Assembly (NCBI GenBank): GCA_963921795.1
Contig: OY997651.1
Location: 44,029,328 to 44,093,327, forward strand
Reading direction: 5' to 3'
Length of the DNA stretch: 64,000 nt
DNA from: Nannobrachium achirus
Lineage: Eukaryota > Chordata > Actinopteri > Myctophiformes > Myctophidae
Position numbers and translations under genes: made by a program. Shown here piece by piece: positions 11,231-22,481 of the stretch. The notes beneath the pieces are model-generated. The model was not told where the DNA came from. It was given only the letters and a program-made list of their open reading frames with translations, and searched no databases. How positions within the stretch are numbered: position 1 is the first letter of the stretch; the number at the start of each line of letters is the position of its first letter.

Positions 11231-11411
11231 AACCATACTATGAACATTGACCAGACTACAGAGGATCAGGTGGATTTACAGAACAGCACAGTGGAGCTTT
11301 ATGGGCCAGTGATTCTCAACCTTTTTTCCGTTTCAAGGACACCCTGTTTGATATGGGTTAGACCTCATATATACCATTTTTCTCTTTATGTCTGGGACCC
11401 CAATCTCAGTC

Positions 11412-11672
11412 TTAAGCCATTCAGAACGGGTACACAGTATTGTGTATTATTATTTTATGCTTTAACTACTGAAGAATAGCAGATATACAAGCTCACAGCG
11501 CGGCACCGAGTGCCGCGCTGCGAGCTTGTAGATCTGCTATTTTTGAAAAATCGTGAAAATTAGAATTTTGACCCGATTCTATGAGTGTCTTTTGAATCCT
11601 TCTAAGACTTTTTGAAAAATGAAAATGTTGAAATGTTTCTATGTCAGCAATCTGGCTGGGCATCGTCAAAAC
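11412..11672 (+). mobile_element. Family B left half (B3)
   Basis: Starts TTAAGCCATTCAGAACGGGT and carries the first hairpin (11470-11546) with apex ACAGCGCGGCACCGAG / TGCCGCGCTGC. It then runs through GAATTTTGACCCGATTC to 'CAGCAATCTGGC' and stops. It lies downstream of a hAT-like end (CAGTGATTCTCAACC at about 11310), so it may be nested. Confidence 0.7.
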
Positions 11673-11828
11673 AAAACGCAGAGCTTGTTTTGTTATTTCT
11701 TGCATTGGGGCAAGGTTAGAGTATAGGTGTTGGAGGTTGAGTTATACTCTTTTACTCTGCTGGGGCTGTGAGTGATTTTTGGGAGGAGAACGTCGTCCTT
11801 GCGCGGAGGTCTTGGTAATATGTCCCGG

Positions 11829-12458
11829 CAGGGGAGTCGTCGCACCAAATTCTGGGCCCTGGGTACAAGGATTCACTGCAGGCTCCCCATGAATGTTCTT
11901 CATAGGGGGAGGGGGGTTTAACCCATTTAGACTGGGAACGCATTATTACACGTTATTTTGTGCTTTAACTATTGAAAAATAGCAGATATACAAGCTGTGA
12001 GCTTGTATTTCTCATATTTTTGTGCAAATTTGAGCAAGTCTTTGAATATTTCAAATCCTCCTAAGGTTTTTTTTTTTTTTTTTTTTTTACTATGTTTCTA
12101 TGTCAGTGGTGCCCAAATGTTTTCATGTCAAGGACCCCCAAAATGATATGTATTTGGCCACGGACCCCCATCCCAAAATATTTAGTTCCATTGACCCCCC
12201 CAGAAGCAAAATTTGAGTTACAAATGTTTGCTTAAAAAATACATATATTACATCCATCCCCTTTGCCCACCACTGAAAAAGATTTGCACACATGTTCACA
12301 ACTTTTCAAAAAATAGCAGATCTACAAGCTCGAAGCGCGGCACTCGGTACATCTGCTATTTTCCAATAGCTAAAGTATAACATAATTAAGGCCCCTCCAC
12401 CTCCACCTTGGGCCCTAGTAACTCAGTCTCACTCCCCCTCCCCCTTGTGACGCCCCTG
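11829..12458 (+). mobile_element. Family B' hAT element enclosing a B-like core
   Basis: Ends CAGGGGAGTCGTCGCACC and GTGACGCCCCTG, with an 8-bp duplication TGTCCCGG/TGTCCCAG (7 of 8). Inside, TTTAACCCATTTAGACTGGG starts a B-like sequence with hairpins at 11972-12022 (apex lost) and 12308-12363 (right arm partly deleted). A poly-T run sits at 12069-12087. Confidence 0.85.
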
Positions 12459-12790
12459 TGTCCCAGATGTCCTCCTATAATGCTAAAAGCAACTTCTGTT
12501 AAGTGAGCATGCTGTCATTTCCCCGGCACTTTTCAAGAATCGCACCCAGCTCAGAAAACCCTGCTCCCGGTGCAATACTTTTCATTAAGCTGTGTACACG
12601 CTCCTCTTACCTTGCCAAGTCCCACCAGTCATAAATTGCTAGTTGTAACGGCTCAATTAGCTTGCGTCGTCCCAAGTCGTGGTAATTTCATGAACAAAAC
12701 AGTGGCGTCAGTTCAGCAAAAGCTAGGGTATGGCAAAGATGGGAGTCCTCATGGAAAAGAGGCATTGCATTTTGTATAACACGGTTCTAT

Positions 12791-12897
12791 TGTGAAAATA
12801 GCAGATCTACATGCTCACAACGCCTCGCGGCGCGAGGCGTTGTGAGCATGTAGATCGGCTATTTTCACGCTGGGCCGCCCTTCGGGCGGCCCAGCGT
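12791..12897. repeat. Hairpin module abutting a second GC-rich hairpin
   Basis: First palindrome: TGTGAAAATAGCAGATCTAC, then ATGCTCACAACGCCTCGC and its complement, to 12868. It has the ACATGC variant typical of family L. It is followed at once by a perfect 14-bp stem (12867-12880 with 12884-12897, loop TTC) built from GCTGGGCCGCCC. The host element is unclear. Confidence 0.85.
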
Positions 12898-12949
12898 CTA
12901 GTCAGCGACCTGGCCAACTCGGAACAATGTAAATAGGGAATGAATGCCC

Positions 12950-14060
12950 CGCCCTTTAATGCAAACCCCATTATACCTGTTTTCATAGGACCCGTTTTGA
13001 CCATTTGTCTGCCTGTGTCCATTTATGCCCATATATGGAGATATCTGTATCTGTCTGTCTGTCGGTGTCCATTTTATGTCCATATATGGAGATCACTGCA
13101 GTTATAGTTCTGGGTCCATTTTATGCCCATATATGCCCATATATGGAGATATCTGTCTATCTGCGTCCATTTTATGCCCATATATGGAGATCTCTGTATC
13201 TGTCTGTCTGTGTCCCTTTTATGTCCGTATATGGAGATCTTTGTGATTCTGCATCCATTGTATGCCCATATATGCCATATATGGAGATATCTGTTTATCT
13301 GCGTCCATTTTATGCCCATATATGAGATTTCTGTCGCTTTTTCAAACAGATGGTCAAAACGGGTCCTATGACAACAGGTATAATGGGGTTTGCATTAAAG
13401 GGGGAACCGGCACTGTGTCTGCAACACAGTCGGAGGCACAGACAGATACAGAGATCTCCATAATGGGAATAAAGGGACACAGACAAACAGATGGAGGAGG
13501 AGACAAACTTAATGCAAACCCCATTATACCTGTTGTCATAGGACCCGTTTTGACCATCTGTTTGCCTGTGTCCATTTATGCCCATATATGGAGATATCTG
13601 TATCTGTCTGTCTGCGTCCACTTTATGCCCATATATGGAGATCTTTGACCATCTGTTTGCCTGTGTCCATTTATGCCCATATATGGAGATATCTGTATTT
13701 GTCTGTCTGCATCCATTTTATGCCCATATATGGAGATCTATGCAGACACAGTGCCAGTTCCGGAAAATCCTGATGTCAGACATCAGAATCCGAACCTTTT
13801 GTGCTGGTTCCAGAAAATCGTGTATCGGGTCGGGTCGGGTCGAGGCCGAGCACTGCACTACCTGCTGCGGTGGGGAACGCACGTGCCGAATTTGAAATAG
13901 GGAATGAATGCCCCACCCTTTAATGCAAACCCCATGAATGCCCCACCCTTTAATGCAAACCCCAATATACCTGTTGTCATAGGACACGTTTTGACCATCT
14001 GTTTGTCTTTGTCCACTTATGCCCATATATGAAGATCTCTGCACACACAGTACCGGTTGC
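12950..14060. repeat. Minisatellite with CCATATATGG units and inverted blocks
   Basis: Tandem units of about 45-60 bp around TTTATGCCCATATATGGAGA and 'TCTGTCTGTGTCC'. Nine perfect CCATATATGG copies start at 13029, 13080, 13137, 13178, 13275, 13582, 13629, 13677 and 13724. A block TTAATGCAAACCCCATTATA...CCCGTTTTGACCAT occurs forward near 12958, 13510 and 13938 and inverted near 13352. The many PYMEIS-type peptides are repeat translations. Confidence 0.9.
13765..13900 (+). repeat. Interspersed repeat fragment (related to 14085-14490)
   Basis: Contains GATGTCAGACATCAGAATCC, CGGGTCGGGTCGAGGCC, GCACTGCACTACC and GAACGCACGTGCCGAAT, closely matching 14270-14400. Confidence 0.65.
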
Positions 14061-14084
14061 AGAAAACTCTGATGTCAGACTTTA

Positions 14085-14490
14085 TGCCCATATCTGGAGA
14101 ACGCGCGTGCCGGTGGGAAGAAGGGTTCTCGAGATACGCGGATTACATACATACATACACATTCACAGAGATTTTGTGTTGACTCATGTGGCGTACGTGA
14201 TGTCAGAGCCTTTTATGAAGTGATGTCACAATGACTCAGCGCTTGCGCCGATTTCCTCCGGAACAGCCTGATGTCAACAATCAGCTCCGCATAAGGAGAT
14301 TCCGAACGTTTCGCGCCGGTTTCGGAAAACCGCGAGTCGGGTCGGGTCGAGGCCCGGCACTGCACTCCGCGCGGCGGCGGGGAACGCGCGTGCCGAATCT
14401 GAAGCCGGTGGGACGAACGGTTCTCGAGATACGCGGATTACAAACAAACAGACAGACAGACAGAGATTTGTCGCATTTATAGATAGATGT
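14085..14490 (+). repeat. Interspersed repeat with retroelement-like 3' end
   Basis: Two partial units share GAACGCGCGTGCCG and GGTTCTCGAGATACGCGGAT. The second ends in an (ACAG)n run followed by GAGATTTGTCGCATTTATAG. Such tails resemble the 3' ends of some RTE-type retrotransposons and their SINEs; this is family-level inference only. Confidence 0.45.
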
Positions 14491-15419
14491 CTGAAAAAAA
14501 CTATTTTTTTCCCCCAGTTTTTTTCCCACATTTCTACGGTTTCTTGGCCTGGATATGGCAGCCTGGAATGGTTGTTCAAGTGCAGCTACACTTAGCATGT
14601 TAGTAAGCGTGCCACAATTAACAATAATGCATTGCACCTGTGCAGCTGACCTGCGAAACCTGGGAATATACCATTTTGTCAAGCTGGGAAGAATACAAGT
14701 CTAAAGTGACCATTTTGTTAAATTTAGCATTTGTAGCTATTTGACTGTAATTTAACAACATAATAACCAGCGCAGATAGACAAAGAGACATTCATGGATT
14801 TATATTTAAAGGTAACTTTTAGTTCCCCCCCCCTGCACCCAGGGTATGGCAGCTGCATACCCCTGCCATACCCAATTGACGCCCCTGGAACACAAGGCGT
14901 GCTACCGTGCGTTCCCGCCGCGTTGCGTGCGCAGCAGGACACTTGATATAGGGTATCATTTTTTTATTTATTTTTTTAATGGCCCGTCGTCTCCGACACC
15001 CCAGACCGACGGGATAGTATATACCGCTGCTCCTGTTTCCTGTTCGTTTCTATTCTTAGGGTTTTCCCCGCGACCGTATTTGGGTCTAATTAGTGTCTGC
15101 GACCGCGATGCTGAGAGGTTGGGCTTGGTAGATTGATGATGCGAGGGGACCTTGAAATCCCGCGGGAGGGGCTGGTGCCCCTGCAAGGCGGCCGCTGGCC
15201 CGATCTGGCAGCCTCTCTAGGGCCACGATTGATGTTCCACTCAGGACACTGACCTGTTTTCACTGCCAAGCCAGACGTGGTAGCGCACTCCTCACCGCCG
15301 CCTCCTATCTGCATACGTTGTAACCGCGGCGAGGGCTGGGTACCAGGCGGGCGCAATGCATTCCCCCGGGGAGATCCCGGTCGCATTCCGAGGCTACGTG
15401 TGATGTATAGTTTCATTAA

Positions 15420-16117
15420 CCCATTCAGAACGGGTACACATGTTATTTTATGCTTTAACTATTAAAAAATTGCAGATATACAAGCTCACAGCGTGGCACC
15501 GAGTGCCGCGCTGCGAGCTTGTAGATCTGCTATTTTTGAAAAATCGTCAACATTTGAATTTTGACCCGATACTATAAGTGTCTTTTGAATCCTTCTAATG
15601 TCTTTTGAAAAAGTTATGTTTCTATGTCAGCGATCTGGCTAGCCATCGTCAAAGTAAAGGTCCTTTTCACTTAACTGGAGCTCAGTTAGTCTGTTCTTGA
15701 GAGACTACTATGTCAGTGGTTCTCAAACCTTTTCATGTGAAGGACCCCCAAAATGATATTTATTTGGCCGCCGACCCCCATCTCAATTATCAGGGACCCC
15801 CAGAAGCAAATATTTTAGTTACAAATGTTCACTTTAAAACATATATATTCAAAGATTTGCAATAAAAATCTAGATAAAAAAAATTATGTATCAGGGACCC
15901 CCAGAAGCAAATATTTGAGTTACAAATGTTCACTTTAAAACATATATATTCAAAGATTTGCAATAAAAATCTAGATAAAAAAATAGCAGATCTACAAGCT
16001 CATAGCGCGGCACTCAGTGAGCTTGTATATCTGCTATTTTTGAATAGCCAAAGTATATACAAAAATAATGGTTAAATGGTGGTTACGTGAGACAGATGCA
16101 TTCCCGGTGTTCATGGT
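15420..16117 (+). mobile_element. Family B element with internal duplication (B4)
   Basis: TTAA at 15416-15419 and 16118-16121; left end CCCATTCAGAACGGG. Hairpins at 15462-15537 and 15977-16041. A unit of about 100 bp starting TCAGGGACCCCCAGAAGC is tandemly duplicated (15790-15890 and 15891-15980). Central text TCAGTGGTTCTCAAACCTTT. Confidence 0.8.
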
Positions 16118-16404
16118 TTAAGTAAGCACTGCAGCTTTACCCCCGTTTCCCCGTGCGTTCCTGAAGGCATGCAGGCAAATAAAGAGATGACAGTCCACAT
16201 TTTGGAGGCGGAGACGTAGCAAAGCACATGCACCTGCAACATATATATATATTTTTTTGCCCCCGTGCTCTCGTGCCCGCGTTCCTTAATTCTCCGCCAA
16301 CTGATGGGCTTTTGAACCATGACCCCTGACTGTGAGCCAGGCTGTTATTTTACATAACACGCACAATAACACATTCTCTGCTGTCTCTCGCTTCAGTCAG
16401 CTTG

Positions 16405-17065
16405 CAGTGGTGTAAAGGAGTGCATCCCTCCATTCTGACATGTCTCCTTTCCGACATGTCTCCATTCCGACACTAACCCTATACCTAACCCTAACCTTAA
16501 CCTCTATGGAAGTGTTGCCACTCCGACAATAAGAAGTCACTGTCAAAGTGGCGACATGTCGGAATGGACATGTCGCCCGGTGTAAAGTAACGAAATAGAT
16601 TTGCTTTTTGAGATGTTTTTCCAATTTTCAGTAATTTTACTTGCACTCCACTAAATGTCAGATCCAAATATTCTACCTTTACTCCACTACATGTATTTGA
16701 AAACGCTAGTTACTTTGTAGATTTTGATTATTATCACAAAGCATACATTAACCACTTCAGCCCTATATACATTTTGGCCATTTGAAAATAGATGATCTAC
16801 AAGATCACAATGTGTCGCATTGCGACGCATTGTGAGCTTGTAGATCAGCTATTTTCAAAATATTTGTATACATTTGAAAACTTGAAATGGGACATTCTGC
16901 ACAATGAGTACTATTACTTTTGGTACCAGTACATTTTGATGCCAACACTTTTGTACTTTTACTAAAGTCATTTTTTTAATTCCAGACTTCTACTGTACTT
17001 CTACATTGCATTATTGATACTTTTACTTACTTAAGTAAAAGATTTTAGTACTTTTTCCACCACTG
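16405..17065 (+). mobile_element. Family E hAT-like element (E2)
   Basis: Ends CAGTGGTGTAAAG and CTTTTTCCACCACTG, with a perfect 8-bp duplication TCAGCTTG (16397-16404, 17066-17073). The hairpin at 16781-16860 has arms TTTGAAAATAGATGATCTAC and its near complement, apex AATGTGTCGCATTGCGACGCATT. A TTAACCACTTCAGCCC motif lies just left of it. A foreign insert occupies 16418-16578. Confidence 0.85.
16418..16578. mobile_element. 161-bp insert in family E
   Basis: Flanked by a 9-bp direct repeat GGTGTAAAG (16409-16417, 16579-16587). The ends carry inverted CGACATGTC/CATTCCGACA words. The middle has 'ACCCTATACCTAACCCTAAC', a telomere-like run too short to mean much. A 9-bp duplication would suit a Mutator-like element, but the ends are not diagnostic. 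Confidence 0.6.
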
Positions 17066-17384
17066 TCAGCTTGTATGGCTTCTGTGTCTACAGTGGTGAC
17101 ATAGCACTTTGGGTTAGGCAACCAATGTCCTGAGCTGGTCTCAATCTGATCAAAGCTAAAGTACTCGCCCCCAATTTGATCTGTCTATTAGTGGGAGTGA
17201 CTATTCTTCCCATACACATGTACGCACGCACGCAAAGAGTTTGACGCAAAACTGGAGATTTGGAATTACAGATTGAGTGTTGTTCTGTATTATGTAGTGA
17301 GATCCCATTGGGATTATCCAAACCAGATTATGGGGTTTTGTGTTCTTATTGATGAGCAGGGAAATCAAAAATCTGAAAACAAAT

Positions 17385-17650
17385 CGTCGTTGTCGGGTGA
17401 AAACCTTGTATGTCCAAAACCGTTCGTTTTGCATTTATCGTTTTAGAAATGATTTTGAAAAACAGCCGATTTTGAAAACAGCCGATCTACAAGCACACAA
17501 CGCCTCGCACCGCGAGGCGTTGTGTGCTTGTAGATCGGCTGTTTTCACTACTTTTGTGCGACAGCCTTGTATGATGAAGCAGGGCTTTACTTGCGAAAGA
17601 ACGTACGCATTTGAAACTTGGAGATACGAGGTTTCCACCCGACAATGACG
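17385..17650 (+). mobile_element. Family A MITE (A3)
   Basis: 4-bp duplication AAAT (17381-17384, 17651-17654). Ends CGTCGTTGTCGGGTGAAAAC and CCACCCGACAATGACG. The hairpin 17472-17550 is essentially perfect. The left arm is preceded by a short direct duplication, AACAGCCGATTTTGAAAACAG. Confidence 0.85.
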
Positions 17651-18191
17651 AAATCCTACCTACACACGTGTGTAAGGCAGGCCGGGGAAAACACAAGAGA
17701 ATAAAGCAAATATTAAATGTACCAATGTCACGGTGGTATTAACCTAGTTTTGACTGTTTGTTTTTGAATTGGTCTGCATGGGAATAATGTTTGTGCAAGT
17801 GGCTGTGCAAGTTAAAACCCCAGCTGCTGCTGTTCTAGTTATTTAGAAAACCTTTTTCCTCGTAACATTTGGCTCCTATAGCATCGCTCGAAACAAACGG
17901 CCACCTGGTATCTATCACTGCTATGAAAACGGTTTTTAGTCTTTGCCAAAACAGGGTAGGAAAAACAAAAGAACTAAAAACAAAAGAAATGGTAGATTCG
18001 AACAGCAATTGAAAACGATAGGGCATTTATTTATATAACGCCGTGGCATAACAAGCCTATTTGTCCATTTGCGCGCTGATCAATAAAGCTTAACCGTGCA
18101 TTTTTCATTGAACGCATGGGAGATTTGCTGTGTTCAAACAAAGTCGAATCGATGGCGCGAGATTGGCCATCCCGGCTATAGCCTTTTTTAA

Positions 18192-18737
18192 CCCATTCAG
18201 AACGGGTACACATTATGTGTATCATTATTTTATGCTTTAACTATTGAAAAATAGCAGATATACAAGCTCACAGCGTGGCACCGAGTGCCGCACTGCGAGC
18301 TTGTAGATCTGCTATTTTTGAAAATTAGAATTTTGACCCGATTCTATAAGTGTCTTTTGAATGCTTCTAAGATTTTTTGGAAAAACCTATGTTTCTATGT
18401 CAGCAATCTGGCCAGCCATCGTCAAAGAAAAGGTCCTTTTCACTTAACTGGAGCTCAGTTAGTCTGTTCTTGAGAGACTACTATGTCAGTGGTTCTCAAA
18501 CCTTTTCATGTCAAGGACCCCCAAAATGATATGTATTTGGCCATGGACCCCCATCTCAAAATATCTAGTTCCAGGGACCATCCAGAAGCTAAATTTGAGT
18601 TACAAACATTCGCTTTAAAAATACATATATTCAAAGATTTGCACACATTTTCACGACTTTTTCAAAAAATAGCAGATCTACAAGCTGTGAGCTTGTATAT
18701 CTGCTATTTTTCAATAGTTAAAGCAGTCAATAATGGA
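18192..18737 (+). mobile_element. Family B element (B5)
   Basis: TTAA at 18188-18191 and 18738-18741. Hairpins at 18244-18322 (full apex) and 18663-18712 (apex reduced so that CAAGCTGTGAGCTTG remains). Contains GGTCCTTTTCACTTAACTGG and TCAGTGGTTCTCAAACC, as in B4, B7 and B8. Confidence 0.8.
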
Positions 18738-19297
18738 TTAAATTCACGAGCACTTGGTAAAGCAGACAAACAAACGCAAGCGCACAGCCAGCCAGCCCCC
18801 TTTTGCATTTCAGAACACATCACAAGTGACGGGGAGGGCGGCGAGGGGTGGGGAGATAGACACAGGGGCGAGGACGGAGCTTGAATGGCCTCTTTTAGCC
18901 AGCCCTAAAATTGCCGGAGAGCCTTTGGACGGTGGGTGTCCTCCGCCTGCTTGGCCCCGTCCAGATGTTGCAGGGAGATTAGCACTGCGCAGCTCGCCGC
19001 CCCGGCAGGAGCCATCTGCAGCCATGGCCGCTCTCACAAGACGTTAATTTCACCCCACACAGATCACCACTCCTGCTCGGCGATAACACAGAGGAAAGGG
19101 GGAGGGAGGGAGTGAGGGAGTGGGCATCCACTTGTGGAGCAGTGGTGGAGAAAAAAATAGTACTCCGATGTTTTACTTAAAGCAGTAGTCCTCAACCTTT
19201 GTGCCAAGGACCCTTAAATTGATTATGTATTTGATTGCAGACCGCCATCTGAAAATGTTTTGTGCCAGGGACCCCCAGAAGAGAAGATTTATGTTAA

Positions 19298-19538
19298 AGC
19301 AGTAGTTCACCCACAAAATGACTTTTTTCTATTGATTGCGACCGAAGGTCGCATTATACCCTGAGAAATCTCGTAGCTTGTCAGACTGTCAGTATTGTCT
19401 GACTGTCAGTATTTTCTGACTGTCAGTACAGGAAGTGATGTCACGTGATGTCAGTGAGTCACAGTGATATGGTACAGAATGACCCATATTATGGTCATAA
19501 AAAGGATGTCACGTGATATCACTTCCTGAACTACTCCT
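19298..19538. mobile_element. TTAA-flanked MITE with AGNAGTAGTTCA ends
   Basis: TTAA at 19294-19297 and 19539-19542. Inverted ends AGCAGTAGTTCACCC and CCTGAACTACTCCT. It contains the palindromic GCGACCGAAGGTCGC, also found at the head of family H (49905), and repeated TGTCAGTATT and TCACGTGATGTCA words. Confidence 0.65.
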
Positions 19539-19984
19539 TTAAAGAAAAAAGAAATCTAAATTATTTAAAAAAATCTGTCTTTAGATATTAGCACTTACTT
19601 ACACAATGGATGCACTCACTGTAAGGCATTTCTTTGTATTTTTGTTACTCCCAGGGCCTCTGGACAAAAATATAAATAAATGATGTATCTCTATATCTCT
19701 TTCAGGAGGCAGACGATCGAAACACCAGGGAGAGAATGTGAGAGCTGAATCTGTCTGAGATTAAAATACCCGCAGTTGAAGTATGGGGCACAGCAGTGGC
19801 TGCCATTTTGTGGTGCCACAGATAGAAAACACATTCACTTTTTCCCCATAGAGATTTACGAAAATATGTATTTAAATACTTTTAAGCCTGGAACAAAGCC
19901 ATCCATGCTCCTGGTGAATCATGGCCATGAAACATTTGATTCTATGTAAAAAAAAAAGGGGAGTATTTATTAAATATTAAATAT

Positions 19985-20270
19985 TATAACTAGTCGTTGC
20001 CCGTGGTTGTGTTGTGTACTGAGGTGAAAGTATCGGCTCGTAGGATAGTAGGATATTTAAGACGTATCAGTGATGTCAGTCATCTCCAAATTTAGGCATT
20101 GTTTCACCCGTTTAAACCCTGTGATGTTCTGTGATGTCAGTCAGTGATGTCATTCATCTCCAAATGTGGGCATTGTTTCAGCATGCAGTTACCATGGTGA
20201 CACTGTTTATCAGTGATGTCAGCATGCAGACAGACAGCGGACAGACAGACATTCAGTACATTAATACAAA
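19985..20270 (+). repeat. Unclassified interspersed repeat
   Basis: Begins AACTAGTCGTTGCCCGTGG. It contains repeated GTGATGTCAGTCATCTCCAA and 'GGCATTGTTTCA' blocks and ends in AGACAGACAG. Possibly a retroelement tail; not classified. Confidence 0.45.
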
Positions 20271-20550
20271 AATGGCCTTCACTGCTATGCCCTATAAAAT
20301 AGGGTTCTGAAATGATAATCTAAAGCCGCAAAGTAACAACTAAAGCTGACAAAGACTTGTAGTGTGATTGCCTCTGAAATGTAGTGGAGTAGAAGTATAC
20401 AAGTATCGAAACCATGGAAAAAACAAGAGGGAAAAAAGTACAGTATTTGAGTAAATGTTTTGAGTTACTTTCCACCACTGCTTGTGGGCGTATCCAGATG
20501 CAGTAGAGTCAACGCGCGTGACCTCGGGAGTGCAGCGCTGCTCGCCACAG

Positions 20551-20551
20551 C

Positions 20552-20594
<43 letters not shown>

Positions 20595-20615
20595 GAGAGA
20601 GAGAGAGGGAGAGAG
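20551..20615. repeat. (GA)n microsatellite
   Basis: GA run with CAGA interruptions. Overlapping serine/leucine or arginine/glutamate frames are artefacts. Confidence 0.95.
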
Positions 20616-21479
20616 CTGGCCCGGGTAGCACAGGGCCCCCGGGCTGCTGGGTCTGTGCAGTGTGTGTACTGTGTGTTTGTTGGCGTACCGCTTGCATCTA
20701 TCTGCCAGTATAGTGGAGCGATAATTGAGTTTGCCATCGTGGGAGGTTGTGTGGCATAGGGTCAGTCCTCTCACAAAGCAAGGCGCGGGCCCTTATTATT
20801 ACCAGAATATGTTCCTTCATAATGGAACTCGTATTTCCACAGTTCAGGACTTCATTCCGGCATAATTTCGGGCACGCGGAATATGAACCGTATGAATAAT
20901 ATACTATTTAGGCCGGTGAAAAAGTATTAGCAGCGAACATTCCAACATTGTAGCGCATATTTTTCGGCCTTGTTCAATATTTGAGCCTCAAAAGACTGGG
21001 GGACTCTGTTGACCGAAACGTCCACTTCAGTCGGTTTTGAACGCCCCCGCGCCGCACTGTAGTTCTCATGTAAAATAACATTGTGCCCGGCGTACTGCAA
21101 TTTTATTCAAATCGTCCTCCTTTTAACTTTTCTCTCTCCCTGTAGCGTGCAGCAGCATCCCTGGTCTGAACCGCATCGCTCGATGTTTCGACGAGCTCTG
21201 AGAGGGATTTCTCCCGACGTTCTCCCAAGCACTCCTCCTCCTCTTCTCCTCTCCTCAGTGTATTCAAATGAAAATCCTTCATATACCCTCCGCGCCTCAC
21301 CTTCTGTCGAGATTGAATAAAATGAAAACAACCTACGAGAGAGAGAGAGAGAGAAAAAATGAGTCTTTTAAGTATTTCCCAGAGGAATCGGGGGTTATGG
21401 GGCGTTTGGAGTTTGCGTTTGCGCCGCGTCTCTCGTTTTGTCGTCTCCGCCTGGTAATTTATGCCCCGTCAGGGATACA

Positions 21480-21722
21480 ATCACCGTAATCCCCCCTCTC
21501 CTTTCTTTTCCCCCGTCGTATCAGTCTGCGCCTCGAATCCCTTTCTCTCTCCGTCTCCCCCTCATCCCTCCTCGCCTCTCTCTCCTCCACTGTATCCGCT
21601 ATCTCATCAATCTCCCAATTTTCTCTCGCTCTCCTCGCCACCCATCTATATCGCCCACCTCTCTTCACCTCTCCCACTGTCAATTCCCCTCCTCATCTCT
21701 CTCTCTCTCTCTCTCTCTCTCC
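21480..21722. repeat. Pyrimidine-rich tract ending in (CT)n
   Basis: Strongly pyrimidine-biased strand with a pure CT run at about 21693-21721. Open frames here have low complexity. Confidence 0.8.
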
Positions 21723-21995
21723 CCTCAACGCTTGCAGATAAACTCACACAGGTTTTAGGTAAGCGGCTTACGGTGTAGACGCCCGTTGTGTGCGAAAGCA
21801 GTGAATTGCCCCTTCTTTTTTCGAGAGGGGGCTGGAGGAGGCAATCTGGACAGACAGGTGTGAATTGAGACAGGGAAGCGGGCACCTGTCCTCGGTTTGC
21901 CTGTTGGCACGGCCCGCGTCAGACAGTCCACACGGCGGCAGCCTGCCACTTGTTTATCTCTCAAATACCTGGAACGCGCCCGAGTCGCGTTAGAT

Positions 21996-22481
21996 TTGAA
22001 CCACTTTAACCATTATTTTATGCTTTAACTATTAAAAAATAGCAGATATACAAGCTCACAGCGCGGCACCGAGTGCCGCGCTGCGAGCTTGTAGATCTGC
22101 TATTTTTGAAAAATCGTGAAAATGTGTGCAAGTCTATGAATATTTTTGACCCGATCTTTGACCCGACTTCTAAATCCTTCCTCTAAATCAGTGGTTCTCA
22201 AACTTTTTCATGTCAAGGACCCCCAAAATTACAGGAATTTAGCCACGGACCCCCATCTCAAAATATGTTGTTCCAGGGACCCCCCAGAAGCAAATATTTG
22301 ATTTACAAATGTTTGCTTTTAAATAGATATATTCAAAGACTTGCAAAGAAAAATCATGATTTTTCAAAAATAGCAGATCTACAAGCTCGCAGCGCGGCAC
22401 TCGGTGCCGCGCTGTGAGCTTGTATATCTGCTATTTTTCAATAGTTAAAGCAGTCAATAATCCTAGGCCTAAATGGGTTAT
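21996..22481 (+). mobile_element. Family B element (B6)
   Basis: The left end reads TTGAACCACTTTAACC and the right end GGCCTAAATGGGTTAT. Hairpins at 22033-22110 and 22365-22440 both have full apices (ACAGCGCGGCACCGAG...; GCAGCGCGGCACTCGG...). Central 'TCAGTGGTTCTCAAAC' present. Confidence 0.8.

Larger units (their letters stand above)
19140..20480 (+). mobile_element. Family E copy inflated by later insertions
   Basis: Left end CAGTGGTGGAGAAAAAAATAG, right end TTGAGTTACTTTCCACCACTG. The flank CTTGTGG occurs on both sides (19131, 20481), offset by one base. Between them lie a hAT-like relic (AGTAGTCCTCAACC at 19188), the TTAA MITE at 19298, and the repeat at 19985. The element boundaries are therefore inferred across nested sequence. 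Confidence 0.55.

Noticed and set aside
12867-12897. Bacterial-style terminator hairpin
   Set aside because: No following U-tract, and the genome is eukaryotic; treated as a structural repeat.
13005-13895. Several overlapping frames with repeating PYMEISVSVCL peptides
   Set aside because: All three frames on both strands stay open because of the minisatellite period; not a repeat protein.
16474-16503. Interstitial telomere repeat (CCCTAA)n
   Set aside because: Only about three imperfect units inside a MITE-like insert.
18754-19047. 97-codon GC-rich frame MVKQTNKRKRTAS...
   Set aside because: No recognisable domain. A GC-rich local stretch keeps both strands open, and I see no convincing splice or polyadenylation context.
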